Shown one piece after another: positions 52,901 to 64,000 of a stretch of DNA of 64,000 nt; position 1 is the stretch's first letter; every line of letters begins with the position of its first letter. Location: NCBI GenBank assembly GCA_004026145.2, contig CP034994.1:8887025-8951024 (forward strand). The letters are read 5' to 3'. The position numbers and the translations under genes are program-made. The DNA comes from Takifugu bimaculatus (Eukaryota; Chordata; Actinopteri; Tetraodontiformes; Tetraodontidae). Below the pieces are notes generated by a model. It did no database searches and was not told where the DNA came from. It was given only the letters and a program-made list of their open reading frames with translations.

Positions 52901-55900
52901 TTCTGCTTGGCCTGTGAACTTGGATTTCTCTTCCACATGTTGGATTTGTCGCGAGGGGATCCGTGTCAGGTAGTAAAATGACCTGTCTGTTCTTGTGGCT
53001 GCTGCCGTCTCCTGACCGAGCCCTACCCCCCCTCCGTGTTAAGGCCAGTAACTTCCTGCGAGCATTTCGAACTATCCCGGAAGCCTCGGCACTGGGTCTG
53101 ATCCTCGCTGACTCGGATGAGCAAACGGGCAAGGCCAAACTGGGTCGCTTGATCCAAAGCTGGAACCGCTTCATCTTGGCCCAGCTCCACCAGGAGACCC
53201 AGGAACAGGAAGGCCCTCAGGCCTACAGAGGAGCCAGCAGCAGGTCGGCAGCAGGCGGGATTGGACGCTAAGACTGAGCATTAATAAGATCAGAGAAGAT
53301 TTCATTTTCTTGTGTGTGTGTTGTTCAGTTCTCTGGGTTCCTCTGGTGAGTCGGTCATCGGGAAACTGTTCGGATGTGAGGTGGAGAACAGCAGTCTGTG
53401 TCGCTGCGGCAAAGAGACGGTCCGCACGTCGCTAACGCTGCTGTTCACCATGCATTACCCTGAACACAACTCTCAAGGTAGGATTCAAGCGTCCTCTCCA
53501 TCATCAGTCTCCAGCATAAACTGTATATGAGGTCCCCGTAGTACGGAGTCATCCAGCGTCGTGACAGGCGCTAAAAAATGTGCACGCTGACAGCGCATCA
53601 AATTTACTTTGATTCATCAGACAAAGTAAAGGAGTACGACTTTGCCGAGATCCTGAAGAGGAGCATCTGCCTGGAGCAGAGCACCCAGGCCTGGTGTGAG
53701 AACTGTGAGAAGTATCAGCCTACGGTGAGTCCCACCCCCCCCGTCACTCAGAGGCAGCAGCGGGCCGTGCGTTTGCCTCGTGCGTTGAACTTGTGCGTCC
53801 TCGACTGCTCCAGGTGCAGACCCGCAACATCCGCTGCCTCCCCGACGTCCTGGTCATCAACTGTGAGGTGAACAGCGCTAAAGAGGCGGAGTTTTGGAGG
53901 GTCCAGGCTGAGGTAGACGTCACCGCTTGTGTTCGGTGGTGAGCGATGCCAATACAATAAAATAGTTTGGTCATCGTTGTGTCGGGTTTCTTCTCAGTAC
54001 GCCTTCAATAAGGCCGTCCAAAAGGAGAAGACGGAACCTGCGAAACCTAAAGAGCCATCACCCATGCCCACCGAGTGGTGCCTGGAGTAAGAGGCCTTTA
54101 TATTAGAACAATAAACGTGTCCTCATAGATCATTATGATGTTATGAAACCTGTAAAATCAGAAATAAAACTGTGCTTCCTCCTCAGTGGCGAGGAGATGA
54201 GCAGCATGGAGGGCTTCACCTTCGATACGCGGGTGGAGGACCTGCGCCACGTCTGGATTCCTCTCAGCCTCAAGATGTCCATCAGTAAAAATCAGGGTCT
54301 GGAGATCAACAGCTGGTCTGAGGGAGAAGAGGTGAGTTGGGAGCATTTCGTAGGTTCTAAACTTCCGATTTCGTCCCGCTGTGTCATTAACGCGTCCCCG
54401 TGCCTCCAAACAGCTGAGTGAGGCCGAAGAGGCCGAGGGCGCCTCCCTCTATGACTTGGTGGTCACCGTGCCACATATCCAGGACACGCGCACGGGTGGG
54501 AATTTGGTCACGCACATCAAAGTCGGAGAGACGTACCATCAAAGGAAAGAGGTGAGACAGAAGAAGGTTGGTGTGAGCGACCCACAGCGGAAATGTGGTT
54601 TTTTTGTTCTTCCAGGGCGTCACACACCAGCAGTGGTACCTCTTCAATGATTTCCTCATCGAACCCATCGATAAGGTGAACAGTTGCGTTCAGTCAATAT
54701 CAGTGAAATCTGTCTGCGGTGATGTAACGTTACTGTCGCGTTAAAGACTGAAGCCGTCCAGTTTGACGTGAGCTGGAAAGTGCCAGCCATTCTGTATTAC
54801 GCCAAGAGGAACTACCACACCAAATACGACCTACGCAGTGAGCTGACTCACCCTAAAACCTTACAGTTCACTCATGTTCATGTGAGTCACCTGCGAATCT
54901 CTTGTCAGTTAAAAATCCCATAGATGCCAGCGTGCTGCTGACAGAGGCCTCGCTGGCTCGGAAGCAGAGGAAGAGCCATGCCACCTTCATCCCTCTCATG
55001 GTCAGTGAGATGCCACAGGCCAGAGACCTGGTGGGCCTGGACGCCGAGTTTGTCACGCTCAACCAGGTGAGGCGTCTACTGGCTGCTTGATACACACGAC
55101 AAAGCATCCGCTGACCATAAAAAAGTTGATCTTTAAAAGCATTTGCATTGGGGGCAAATTAAACATTTAAAAAAATATTCAGGTTGACAAAATATACGCA
55201 TGATAAATCTATATTTTTATCAAACGCCATCTAGCGGGCAGTTGTGGTAATGTGATTCGTCGTGATGAAGCTAATCATAATGTAATTATATAATCGATCA
55301 TTTTCAGAGATGTCACAACATATAATTGCAGGAAGAGGCAGAACTCCGCAGTGACGGCACAAAGTCAACCATCAAGCCGAGCCAGATGTCTGTGGCCAGG
55401 ATCACCTGTGTGAGGGGGCAGGGGGCCAATGAAGGGGTCCCCTTCATCGACGACTACATCTCTACTCAGGAGCAGGTGAGGACCACGGACGGCAAAAGAA
55501 ATCAAGGGGAAACGGTTAAACAGACATTAAAGGTGTTTTTAAAAACTGCCTCCAGGTTGTCGATTACCTGACGCAGTATTCTGGCATCAAGCCTGGAGAC
55601 TTGGATGCAAAGATCTCTTCAAAGCATTTGACCACACTCAAGTCGACGTACTTGAAGCTGCGTTTCCTCATCGACACAGGGAGTTCGCTTTGTGGGTCAC
55701 GGCCTGCAGAAGGACTTCCGGGTGATCAATCTATTGGTAGGATTTGTTATTTTTTCCAGATTTGATGCCTCTGGTGGGAGTCATTTCAGGCCTGCTATCG
55801 CGCAGGAATCTAAAATAGATCTCTTCTGTTTAGGTCCCTAAAGATCAGGTCGTTGACACCGTCTACCTGTTTCATTTACCCCGCAAGAGGATGATTTCTC

Positions 55901-56354
55901 TGAGGTTTCTCGCCTGGTACTTCCTTGGTAAATTGACACGTTTATAATTAAGATCTGTGTGATTTGCGGCACTCTTGGCTGGGTCACGTGACAATCTCTT
56001 TCCTTTTTCCATTTTCGCATCTCCCAGAACTCAACATTCAGGGGGAAACCCATGACAGCATAGAGGACGCCCGCACCGCCCTGCAGCTGTACAGGAAGTA
56101 CCTGGATCTGAGCCGTGGAGGTGGGTCAGACGAAGTGAGGAAGGTCCTGAAGGGACTCTATGAAAAAGGCCGCCAGCTGGACTGGAAAGTCCCGGATTCT
56201 GACACAGGAGATGGTCAAGGTAGCCCCAAAAGTACGAGATAACGCTGATTTAGCACGTGGATGGGGATGAGGGTGACATGCAGATGTTGTGAGTGTAAGT
56301 GTTCTCCTTCCTCTCTCAGGTGCGGCTGTGTTTCCCTCTGTGATGGGACTGTGA
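49937..56354 (+). CDS. pan2: pan2, catalytic subunit of the PAN2-PAN3 deadenylase
   Basis: PAN2 trims mRNA poly(A) tails with PAN3. 25 coding exons: 49937-50226, 50336-50505, 50596-50716, 50833-50910, 50986-51256, 51349-51694, 52232-52328, 52452-52571, 52653-52772, 52841-52969, 53044-53243, 53329-53477, 53621-53724, 53814-53912, 53998-54086, 54187-54331, 54414-54551, 54616-54675, 54747-54837, 54909-55066, 55332-55475, 55556-55736, 55834-55927, 56028-56231, 56320-56354. Allowing for three one-base shifts, the product is about 1209 residues (human 1202). N-terminal WD40 (CGFSSR, then FIPTYTSRLAIISQTGQCQFC), the inactive ubiquitin-hydrolase-like core (PHIPNAYCNCMIQVLYFLEP), and a DEDD exonuclease with GLDAEF, GHGLQKDFRVI and THDSIEDARTAL are all visible. 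Intron 7 has a GC donor. One-base shifts lie near 50122, 50166 and 55680; see findings. Confidence 0.93.
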
Positions 56355-56523
56355 GCAGAATTCATGAATCAGTGCCAGTTTAGTCACTGTCAGAATGTCC
56401 TACTTCTGTTTCCCTTTTGTGTTTGCACACACTGACTCAGAGTTGGAAAAGGTTTAGCTTGAGCGTTTTAATTTTGAATTTTGTACCGTTTTCTCCCATT
56501 TCAATAACTGTTTTAGTACATTA

Positions 56524-56529
56524 AATAAA
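56524..56529 (+). terminator. pan2 polyadenylation signal
   Basis: AATAAA about 170 nt after the pan2 stop codon. Confidence 0.6.
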
Positions 56530-56539
56530 AAGTTCACAC

Positions 56540-57480
56540 TTTCAGTTGTGTTTGATATTTAACTATCATTAATTTAAAACCTCTGACAGCTGGCTCAGAA
56601 AGAGGTCAGCAAACATGTCATAAATGTTCATGTAGCATTGTGATGATTTTGCCGATGAAAGCGTAAAATCTCATTTCTCCATCACCATTTTCTACCGCTA
56701 CTTTGGCTGTTATTTGCCAAAACAGTTCTTTTTGCAAACAAGACTGGATTCTGTCCATTTCAGGGTGTGTCTGTTTTTAGGGGGGGAAGCCCTCCTCGTC
56801 CTTACTTTTGCATGCGTCATTCATTGTGAAGAAATGTCACCAGTTACCTTTGTTTTAAGTTCATTGGGGGGGGTACTGTCCTTTCATCACTGTGTGACTT
56901 AATGTTTTACATACACTGACTGATTTGGGCGTGATATCACACATCAGTGGGGTGTTTGGTTTTTTTTCCCCTTTTTTAAGGAAGTACAACATGGCATCAA
57001 AAGTGTGAACATTTAAATGACGCCTTGTTTTTGCCGGAGTTGAAAGGCTATTCCGCTTTCATTTGGACATTTCAGTATTATCTTTCTCGATAAGGCACCT
57101 TATAAAATTCAATTAGTTTACACATTTCAATTATATCCTGAGAAAAGATGTGACGCAAGTCTCAGGAAACCGAATTTTAATCTGTACAACATCACCATCT
57201 AGAGGCCATGTAGGTGAAATATATATAGAGATAAATATATCACTTTAAATTTTGATTTTACTTTATCCAACAGGGCTTAATTAGTATGAAGTTAGTAAAT
57301 TGGATTTCACGTAAAATAACTACAAATGTGGGATACAACAGGATATCTTAGTGTAGCTCTTAACGTTAAGTTAATCTTGAAATGTGCGTCTCTACGCGCC
57401 TCAATATCCCAGGATTCCTTGTGGTGGTGCCCGAGATCAGACATATTAAATAAACGTAGGCACAAAGTCTGTATTGCAAA
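56540..57480. other. spacer between the 3' ends of pan2 and spats2
   Basis: No coding sequence recognised. pan2 and spats2 converge here. Confidence 0.5.
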
Positions 57481-58997
57481 CAGTTTATTCATAGTAAATG
57501 AAAAGTGTGCAATTCGGTGAGAGCAAGAAAGGGTGGAGTCGGGACAGTCGATGTCTTTGGTCCATATTTGGTCGAGATGAATGTGAACGGGTCGACGGGA
57601 GACAAGAAAAGGCACTTGAGTTTACAGTTGACTTGTCCTGGAGTCTACTTAAAAGAACGAACAAGCTAGTTTTAAATTCATTTTCTGACTAATATGACTA
57701 TTGTGTACAAACTGTCCCAAGCGAGCACAAACTAAAGTTACATGGAGAGCGTGTATGAAGAGGGACCGGAGGAACGAGGGATGAGAAGCAACACAGATGA
57801 AGAGCTGGATTCATCTCCCTTGGAATCATTTGCAGGCAAGAAAGAAGGAAAAGATGTACACAGGGGGGAAAGAAATGACTTCTTTGGTAATTACCTAATC
57901 TTAAACCAGTCTGGAATGGAGTAAAAGAATAGAAATCCCAAAAATCTCAGATGAAACAGCTGAAGAGCTTGAACAACCGCAGCCGTTTATCAGATAAACA
58001 GAAGTCTGAGGCTTCAAATTTGGTAGTTTTCCCCCCTTCGACATGGCTCAGAGAGAAAATCTTGGAACTAAGAATTAGACCTTAAAGATACTGATCCAAA
58101 AATAGGAGATGCTGCCAGTATGGATGTGTTGGACAATAATGAAGCCCGTTTGATCACCAAGGGATCAACTGGTGTTCAGAAAAAAAGCAGCATTTTTACT
58201 TCTTAAAATGCTGCTGTAAGGTAACATATGGTGAAAAGTAAGTTAAAGAGGGGGAGAGAATATTTCAGAATGATATTTTTGTCCCGAACGTTTGATCGAG
58301 GGAAGACGTTATGAAGATGACGTGGCGATGCTGTAACCAGCAGTTTTACACTACGGCCTCTAATTATGTACACAAACGACACACACGGGGGCCCCACGAG
58401 GGGGTCCCTGTCCCAGACTGAAGAAAAAAAAACAAAAAAAGTTTCAAAATAAAAGCACTGAGGCATTCGCCCCTTTTTGTTCGTGACGAGAAAGAATGAG
58501 ACACTCTCAAAACAAAAAAAAAAGTAAAAAATGATGCATTCATCAGCTTGATCAATCTGAACGTTCACAGATGGGGAGTATCAAAAGGGGGGAGAGCACA
58601 AGTCGCAGCTCACGCATCACAACTCCTGATCTACCAGGTTCTGATTGGAAAGCCGTGGTCGACATTTGGAAAAGGCAAATGTGAAATCTCTCTGTGACTA
58701 AAGGCAACGTACGTCATCCGTGCGCATACACAATAAAGCTGTGCACGTGGAAGAAAACCCATCCCGATAAACACCAATAAACCAGCATGTGGACTGAATT
58801 TGTTGCGAGTGTAAAAAGGTGATAAACTGCGTCCGAGCTGAGGACAAAAGGACACGGTAACCCTGACAACCACTGGGATGGCGAGACGTCGCTGCCTGGA
58901 AGTACATTTAAAAGGAATATTCTAGGCTAAACCGGTTAGATGGGAAGCGGAACGTCACCGCATTTAAGCGGTCCGAGTACTTCCCGGATCATCTGGG

Positions 58998-59012
58998 ACG
59001 CCCCCTGCTGGT
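58998..59012 (-). promoter_or_regulatory. CTCF-like motif
   Basis: The minus strand reads ACCAGCAGGGGGCGT, a strong match to the CTCF core. It lies in the presumed spats2 3' UTR. Sequence match only. Confidence 0.45.
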
Positions 59013-59798
59013 AATCTACTATAGAATAAAACCCTCCCAGACTTGATTTTAAATGGCGCTTGGACAAAAAAAAAATATCTGCAAATAACCCCCCCTCCAC
59101 AAGATGGCAGCAGGCGCCTGTGACACAGTCTGGCCGCATATTTAGGTCATGATGGCAGCTAACAAAGAATTAGCTTATTTCGAAGGGAAGAAGTCAGCCA
59201 CCTTTAAACCATGCACTAAACTGAACAGCCACGTTTTTGTTTTAGTACGTTTCCCTTCATTTTACTTTGAAATAAAACGCGATGCAGCCTTTCACCCAAC
59301 TCTGAGGATGTCTCACGTCTCCTTCATGAGAACGAATCATTTCTCTCCCGTTTGTAGCAGCCACGAGAAAAAGCTCTGGATTGTAGCTTGATATGTTTTC
59401 CTAAACAACAACAGTCTGTGGTGAGGACTGAATGGTCAAAATTCCCACATTATTCCTACATCTACTGGAGTGTCCGTTTTCCACTGCGAGGATGTTGAAA
59501 TGATGGATGGAGACGAACAAGAGGTGATGAGAGGTGAAAAACAGAAACCGTACCGAGACTTGAAATCCGTTCCATCCAGACGGTCTCTGATCGGCTGTAC
59601 GGGCCGACGCCGGGAGCAGAGAGATCGATGAGATCGCTCGGGGGGGGGGGGTCGAAAGGTCGCGATGGGGAGACGGCGAAAGAAAAATAAAGCGCGACTG
59701 CGGAACAGCGAGAAGGCTTTAAGGTGGAGAGAGATGGTTCTACGGATCTGAAAAATGTAAACTGGTATGCTATTCTTCACTGAAAGGAGTTAGCTGGG

Positions 59799-59831
59799 GG
59801 GGTGGGGGTGGGGGTGGGGGGGGGGGGGGGG
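59799..59831 (+). repeat. G-rich block with quadruplex potential
   Basis: Several runs of four or more G separated by single T (gggggg, tggggg, tggggg, then a long G run) about 40 bp downstream of the spats2 stop codon. On the plus strand it could form a G-quadruplex; the spats2 RNA would carry the C-rich complement. The long homopolymer may also be wrongly sized in the assembly. Confidence 0.7.
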
Positions 59832-59870
59832 GTGTTAGTAGACGTGTTGATCCCAGCCCGGGGTGTCCTA

Positions 59871-62800
59871 TCAAGGGCAGTGCGTCCGCGGAGGCCTCTG
59901 GGGCAGCCCGTTCTGAGCGGGTCGGTCTTGGTGGTACGTGGAGGAGCGGGGGGGCCCTCTTGAGTTGTTGTGCGACGTTGGACCGGCAGAGGCGCCGTCG
60001 CTATGGTAGCGGTGGTGGGGGCGTGCGGCGCTCCTGTCGGCGTGGGGGCCGCCGTTGTACCGCTGACTGCCTGAGTGGTAGCCCGGCCCCTGGAAGGTCC
60101 GTCGGTTGCCTTGAAAAACCTGAAAAACGGATATTAAGAAGTCAGTTGAGCGCCGGCTTTGACTCACGGGAGCGGAGCGAAGGGAAACTGCGGGCCGACC
60201 TGTTTGTTCGGGGGCGGACGGCTCTCGCTGGGTGGGTTCTGGGTCTGGGTGGGAGGACGAGGCGGCGCTGGCGTTTCCTGGAGGCTCGGGCCGGTAACAG
60301 AGGAGGACGTGGAGCTACAACGGGACCGATTTGAGTATCCTGTACGCGGGTGGTAAACTGGAAGAGAGGTTAACAAGTGAGCCACAGCAGGGGGCGACGA
60401 GGTCATGTGACCCGAGGGCGGAGTCGACCCGAACGGCGACGACCCACCTGAGCCAAACCCCGTGATGCTGGACTTCAGCGGCTCCAGATCAAACGTAAAT
60501 CTCACAGCTTTGCCGAGGTCCTCATCATATTTACGCTCGCTCACAAAATGCTGAAAACAACAAACAAACAAACAAACAAACAAACCAAGCCCACCCTCTC
60601 TTAGTCACCAAGCTCTGGGAGATACGTGGGGAAATGAACAAGGTCGTTCAATCACCTTGATTTCTGCGCGCAGCTCACTCAGCTGCTCCTCAGACATGGA
60701 CGCCGAGCGGTCCGTGAGCCGCCTGAGCTCCTCGGCTCTCTTCTGCCGAGTGTCCAGAGTCAACACTGAAAAAGAACACAGGTCACTTTCATTGTGAACA
60801 TCAGCCCCCATCAGCCCCCATCAGACTCCACCAGCCCCCATCAGACTCCACCAGACTGCATCAGACTCCACCAGCCCCCACCACCCTCTATCAGCCCCCA
60901 TCAGACTCCATCAGACTCCATCAGCCTCCATCAGCCCCCATCAGACTCCATCAGCCCCCATCAGCCCCCATCAGACTCCAACAGCCCCCTTCAGACTCCA
61001 TCAGCCCCCATCAGAGTTCATCAGAGCCCATCAGACTCCACCAGCCTCCATCAGAGTTCATCAGCCTCCATCAGCCCCCATCAGAGTTCATCAGCCTCCA
61101 TCAGCCCCCATCAGAGTTCATCAGCCTCCATCAGCCTCCATCAGCCTCCATCAGCCTCCATCAGATTCCATCAGCCTCCATCAGCCTCCATCAGCCTCCA
61201 TCAGCCTCCATCAGCCTCCATCAGCCTCCATCAGCCTCCATCAGCCTCCATCAGCCTCCATCAGCCTCCATCAGCCTCCATCAGACTCCATCAGCCTCCA
61301 CCAGCCTCCATCAGACTCCATCAGAGTTCATCAGCCTCCATCAGACTCCATCAGAGTTCATCAGCCTCCATCAGCCTCCATCAGAGCCCATCAGACTCCA
61401 TCAGCCTCCATACCACCACCCACCACCCCCCACCACCCTCCATCACCCCCCCCCGCTGCAGCTCATCCAGTGCTCTGTAGCTCCTGCTCCAAATGAAGTG
61501 AAATATTTCTAACTTTCATGAAACGAGGCCGAACCGAACATCCAATAATCCCTAACCTCGTTTTCCTTTTCCACCCAGCAAGTTTCATTTTCCCGTCAGA
61601 GCTTCGTTAGCCTCCTGCTGACCTGACAAAGTGCATTATGCCAAAGTGCAGCTGACGCCGCGTTGACAGATAAACAAAGGTCACAGATAGAGAGTTTACG
61701 GCAGCTGTGCAAACGGCAACAACACCAACACAGCGTCACAAGTGACATTCAGCCCACAAATGGAAGAAATGGAGTAAAACTAGAGCGCTTTCGCCGTGGA
61801 GACGGACCGCGCCCCCCCCCCCGCGAGGCTGAGCCCACCTGCTGAAGTGGGCACAGAGACTGGATCTCAAATGGATCCTGCCAGCGTCTCAGGTGAGGCC
61901 GCCACACTTGGGATGAGTGTCCAAGGCGCACTTTAAAAACAGGGTCTGAACAAGCTCAAAGTGCCTCCACAGCTGTGCAAGAAACAGAAATCCTGACTTA
62001 ACTCAGCGACAGCGCCACTTTTGACCCCCTCGACTGTTAGCTTCACTCTGCCAAAACACCGATGCCTGGACCACCAGTGTTAGCCTCAGCACCATCCGTA
62101 CCCCTGGAACCCGACGGGAAAACCCCCCGTCTGAAGATTTTGAGCCGACTTTTCCTGCAGGAAATATTTAAGAGCAACCATCGGTGAACACCGAGTGAAG
62201 CTGGATGTTGCTCTGTCAAAGAAATATTAGTTTCTTCACTTTCCTCTCAATTCCCCCAAACAGGGCGCACAAAGACAGCATTGAGCCTCCCTCGACACCT
62301 GAGACTATTGGCCCTTTTCAGGCCTGCAACACACACCGCTGAGAGAATGGCCTACTTACACAAAAATGCAGTCCTGCTCTGTCATGTTACACGCGCATAC
62401 AAACAGCAGTGTGCTGCAGGTATAGGGAGAACTGGAGGGCAAGCGCTGCCGTTTGCAGGAAACTGGGACTTGCTGTTTCATCAACTATCTCCTTTACTGC
62501 CTCTCTGGGAGCGATTTAGGTCAGGAGCGAGGTTATCATGTGTGAAACAAAGTCCCGGGAGTGTCGTGGAAACGGGCCGTATTTGAAAATACTTACTGGT
62601 CTCCAATTTGACTTTGTCCATCTCTGTCAGGAGGGTCACTTCTCTGTCCATTAAACTAAAAAAAAAAAAGGAGAGAGAAGTGGTCAGTTTACCCTCGAAG
62701 TCGATACAAAGAGCAAACCAAAGGGTCACAACGGCGTCACGGCGACGCAGATCAGCTGGACCGACGACTCTCGTCCCCGACGGATCAGACCTTTCAGGTG

Positions 62801-63982
62801 TTTGACTTTCAAACCCAACACATTCGGCATCATGTGTGAACATTAACAGGAGTCAAAGCTGCCAGCAACAACAAACAGCAGTTTCGTCACATACTGTATA
62901 ACTACTCAATTCCCGTTAAAGAAACGGTATTTTTCCCCAGGAGGGCAAAGGTTCCAGCAACGCCCTCCGATTAGATGACTCAAGCTGACTCACCAGCTCT
63001 GAAGCTCCGCAAACGTCAGCTTCATCCTCTTGATTGAAGAATCCATCTCATCTTTGATCACCATCCGGTAGCGGGTCAGGGAGGCGGTGCAGCGCTGCAG
63101 GTCCTTCACGGAGCGATCGATGTTGGAGGCTGAGGGGCAGACGTCACACACAGCACAGGCGTCACACACACGTTTACTCCCCGTTTTGCCGCTCCGAACG
63201 CGGTGGGAACATCACAAGTGTCTGACCTATCTTCTTGGCTGCTGATCCATGCTCGTTGATGGTGGGCGCTAATGAGGAAGCAGGCGGGTGTGAACTGGAG
63301 CCATGCCTGTGTCGGGGCTTGTACCCTCTGGGACCCTGGTGATTCCTCCACCCCTGCTGCAAGCTGGGACTCGGCGCGCTACCTTGACTTTCTGCTTCTA
63401 CACCTGCGAGAGGACAAATAGAATCACCAGAAATCATGAGTTGCGTGCGAGCTTCTTCAAAATGCTATAAAAGGAAGCAGCAGAAGAGATGAGCAGATTT
63501 GCTGTAGGTGTGAAGCTGCATAGTCTGGCGCGGCTGCCTGCCAGTGTAACTACAAAGGCAACGAGGTTGTCTCAGCTATGCTGACGGAGGCAGCCAGACT
63601 GCTTTTAAAAGCATAAATCTCTCACTCGCTGTCAATCCTCCAACATCTTAAACTGTCAACAATGACCGTGGGAAAATAATCCACCGCCAACGAGCCGACC
63701 CAGATGTTGTAAATGCTGAGAGGCTCAAACAAACCCCGTTTATCAGAGCACTGGTTACCGGTGGTTTCGGATGAGGCGGGTTCAGAGTCCAGCTCGGCCG
63801 CATCCAGAGAGGCGGAGTCCAACTGTTCGCTAAGAGAGTCGAGAGACTCGCCGTCCACCGCGGACCCGTTGGCGTGGAAACCGTTCATCTCGTCCTTGCC
63901 GTCCACGGGCGGCGTGGCCTCAGGGGGAGCAGGGCTCAGCAGGGGCCTCTGGCTGAGGCTTGGGCTTCTTTTTCTTCTTGGG
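59871..63982 (-). CDS. spats2: spats2, spermatogenesis-associated serine-rich protein 2 (3' exons)
   Basis: SPATS2 is a cytoplasmic RNA-binding-type protein of poorly known role. Eight exons are visible on the minus strand: 63759-63982, 63227-63403, 62994-63129, 62597-62655, 60656-60765, 60448-60550, 60200-60357 and 59871-60119. They join in phase, except for one apparent shift near 63920. Hallmarks in order: KKKKKPKPQPEAPA, DEMNGFHANGSAVDGESLDSLSE, SNIDRSVKDLQRCTASLTRY, LMDREVTLLTEMDKVKLET, MSEEQLSELRAEIK, HFVSERKYDEDLGKAV, a serine- and proline-rich tail (NRSRCSSTSSS), and the C-terminal NGLPQRPPRTHCP. The coiled-coil region spans exons 3 to 6 of those listed. The 5' exons with the UBA-like domain lie off the right edge. 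Neighbours and sequence favour SPATS2 over SPATS2L. Confidence 0.9.
60557..60585. repeat. (CAAA)n microsatellite
   Basis: About seven caaa units in the spats2 intron just beside the acceptor of exon 60448-60550. Confidence 0.9.
60799..61452. repeat. 12-bp minisatellite in a spats2 intron
   Basis: About 50 units of catcagcctcca and close variants (cccc, actc, agtt in the middle). The 12-bp unit keeps one reading frame open for 228 codons on the plus strand (repeats of S-I-S-L-H-Q-P-P), which is not a gene. The units in the middle (61135-61270) are the most uniform, the outer ones more varied. Confidence 0.95.
61460..62590. other. spats2 intron, right part
   Basis: No coding sequence recognised; probably intron of spats2 on the minus strand. 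The short ORFs have no family resemblance. Confidence 0.5.
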
Positions 63983-64000
63983 CTGGACAGAAAGACAAAT

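Larger units (their letters stand above)
57484..59870 (-). other. likely spats2 3' UTR
   Basis: About 2.4 kb after the spats2 stop codon with no coding sequence on either strand. On the minus strand AATAAA at 57484-57489 is a plausible end. The stretch has A runs near 58422-58440 and 58512-58522, a G run at 59641-59650, and a G-rich block at 59799-59831. The 3' UTR could end earlier, since several other A-rich hexamers occur. Confidence 0.4.

Noticed and set aside
60799..61452. Possible CRISPR-like array
   Set aside because: Units are contiguous with no unique spacers, and the genome is vertebrate.
60794..61480. 228-codon plus-strand ORF rich in S, I, H, Q and P
   Set aside because: It is made by a 12-bp minisatellite whose unit is a multiple of three; it has no start context or family resemblance and lies in a spats2 intron.

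Overview
The window is vertebrate nuclear DNA, almost certainly from a percomorph teleost with a compact genome. Many introns are only about 70-100 bp, genes are tightly packed, and the repeats are typical of fish (an L2-like LINE, a Rex3/RTE-like LINE, a Penelope-like fragment, pogo/Tigger-type elements and long CA/TG runs). I rebuilt genes by joining ORF pieces at GT-AG junctions with matching phase and comparing them with remembered vertebrate families; no search was run. Most genes here have human counterparts on 12q13.

Layout. Positions 1-314: DEP-domain exons of rapgef3 (Epac1), minus strand. 314-8695: mostly non-coding, with one candidate upstream rapgef3 exon, a CpG-dense block and facing TG/CA microsatellites. 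8696-9654: slc48a1 (heme transporter HRG1), plus strand, head-to-head with rapgef3. 11340-29600: an accessory block holding six copies (two intact, four broken) of an unrecognised coiled-coil gene family on the minus strand, mixed with an L2-like LINE, a Rex3-like LINE and TA-flanked DNA transposons. 30415-32060: a tmem198-family gene (+). 33132-34856: pym1 (-). 36173-38259: an alpha-tubulin gene (+) with TATA and CCAAT boxes. 39138-41766: nemp1 (+). 43546-44471: ormdl2 (-). 45370-46641: Penelope-like and LINE-tail remnants. 47564-48490: il23a (-), head-to-head with pan2 (+, 49937-56354). 59871-63982: 3' part of spats2 (-), whose 5' exons lie beyond the window.

The genes do not form one pathway. 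They cover cAMP-Rap signalling, heme transport, exon-junction-complex recycling, the cytoskeleton, the nuclear envelope, sphingolipid control, a cytokine and mRNA deadenylation. The rapgef3/slc48a1 and il23a/pan2 head-to-head pairs match the human arrangement.

The most novel element is the coiled-coil array. It carries a phase-changing acidic minisatellite, shows several rounds of duplication, and its last unit abuts tmem198, whose putative first exon also appears to have been duplicated. Several conserved genes (pan2 three times, spats2 once) show single-base frame shifts inside otherwise well-conserved exons. This suggests uncorrected indels in the assembly, or less likely real lesions.
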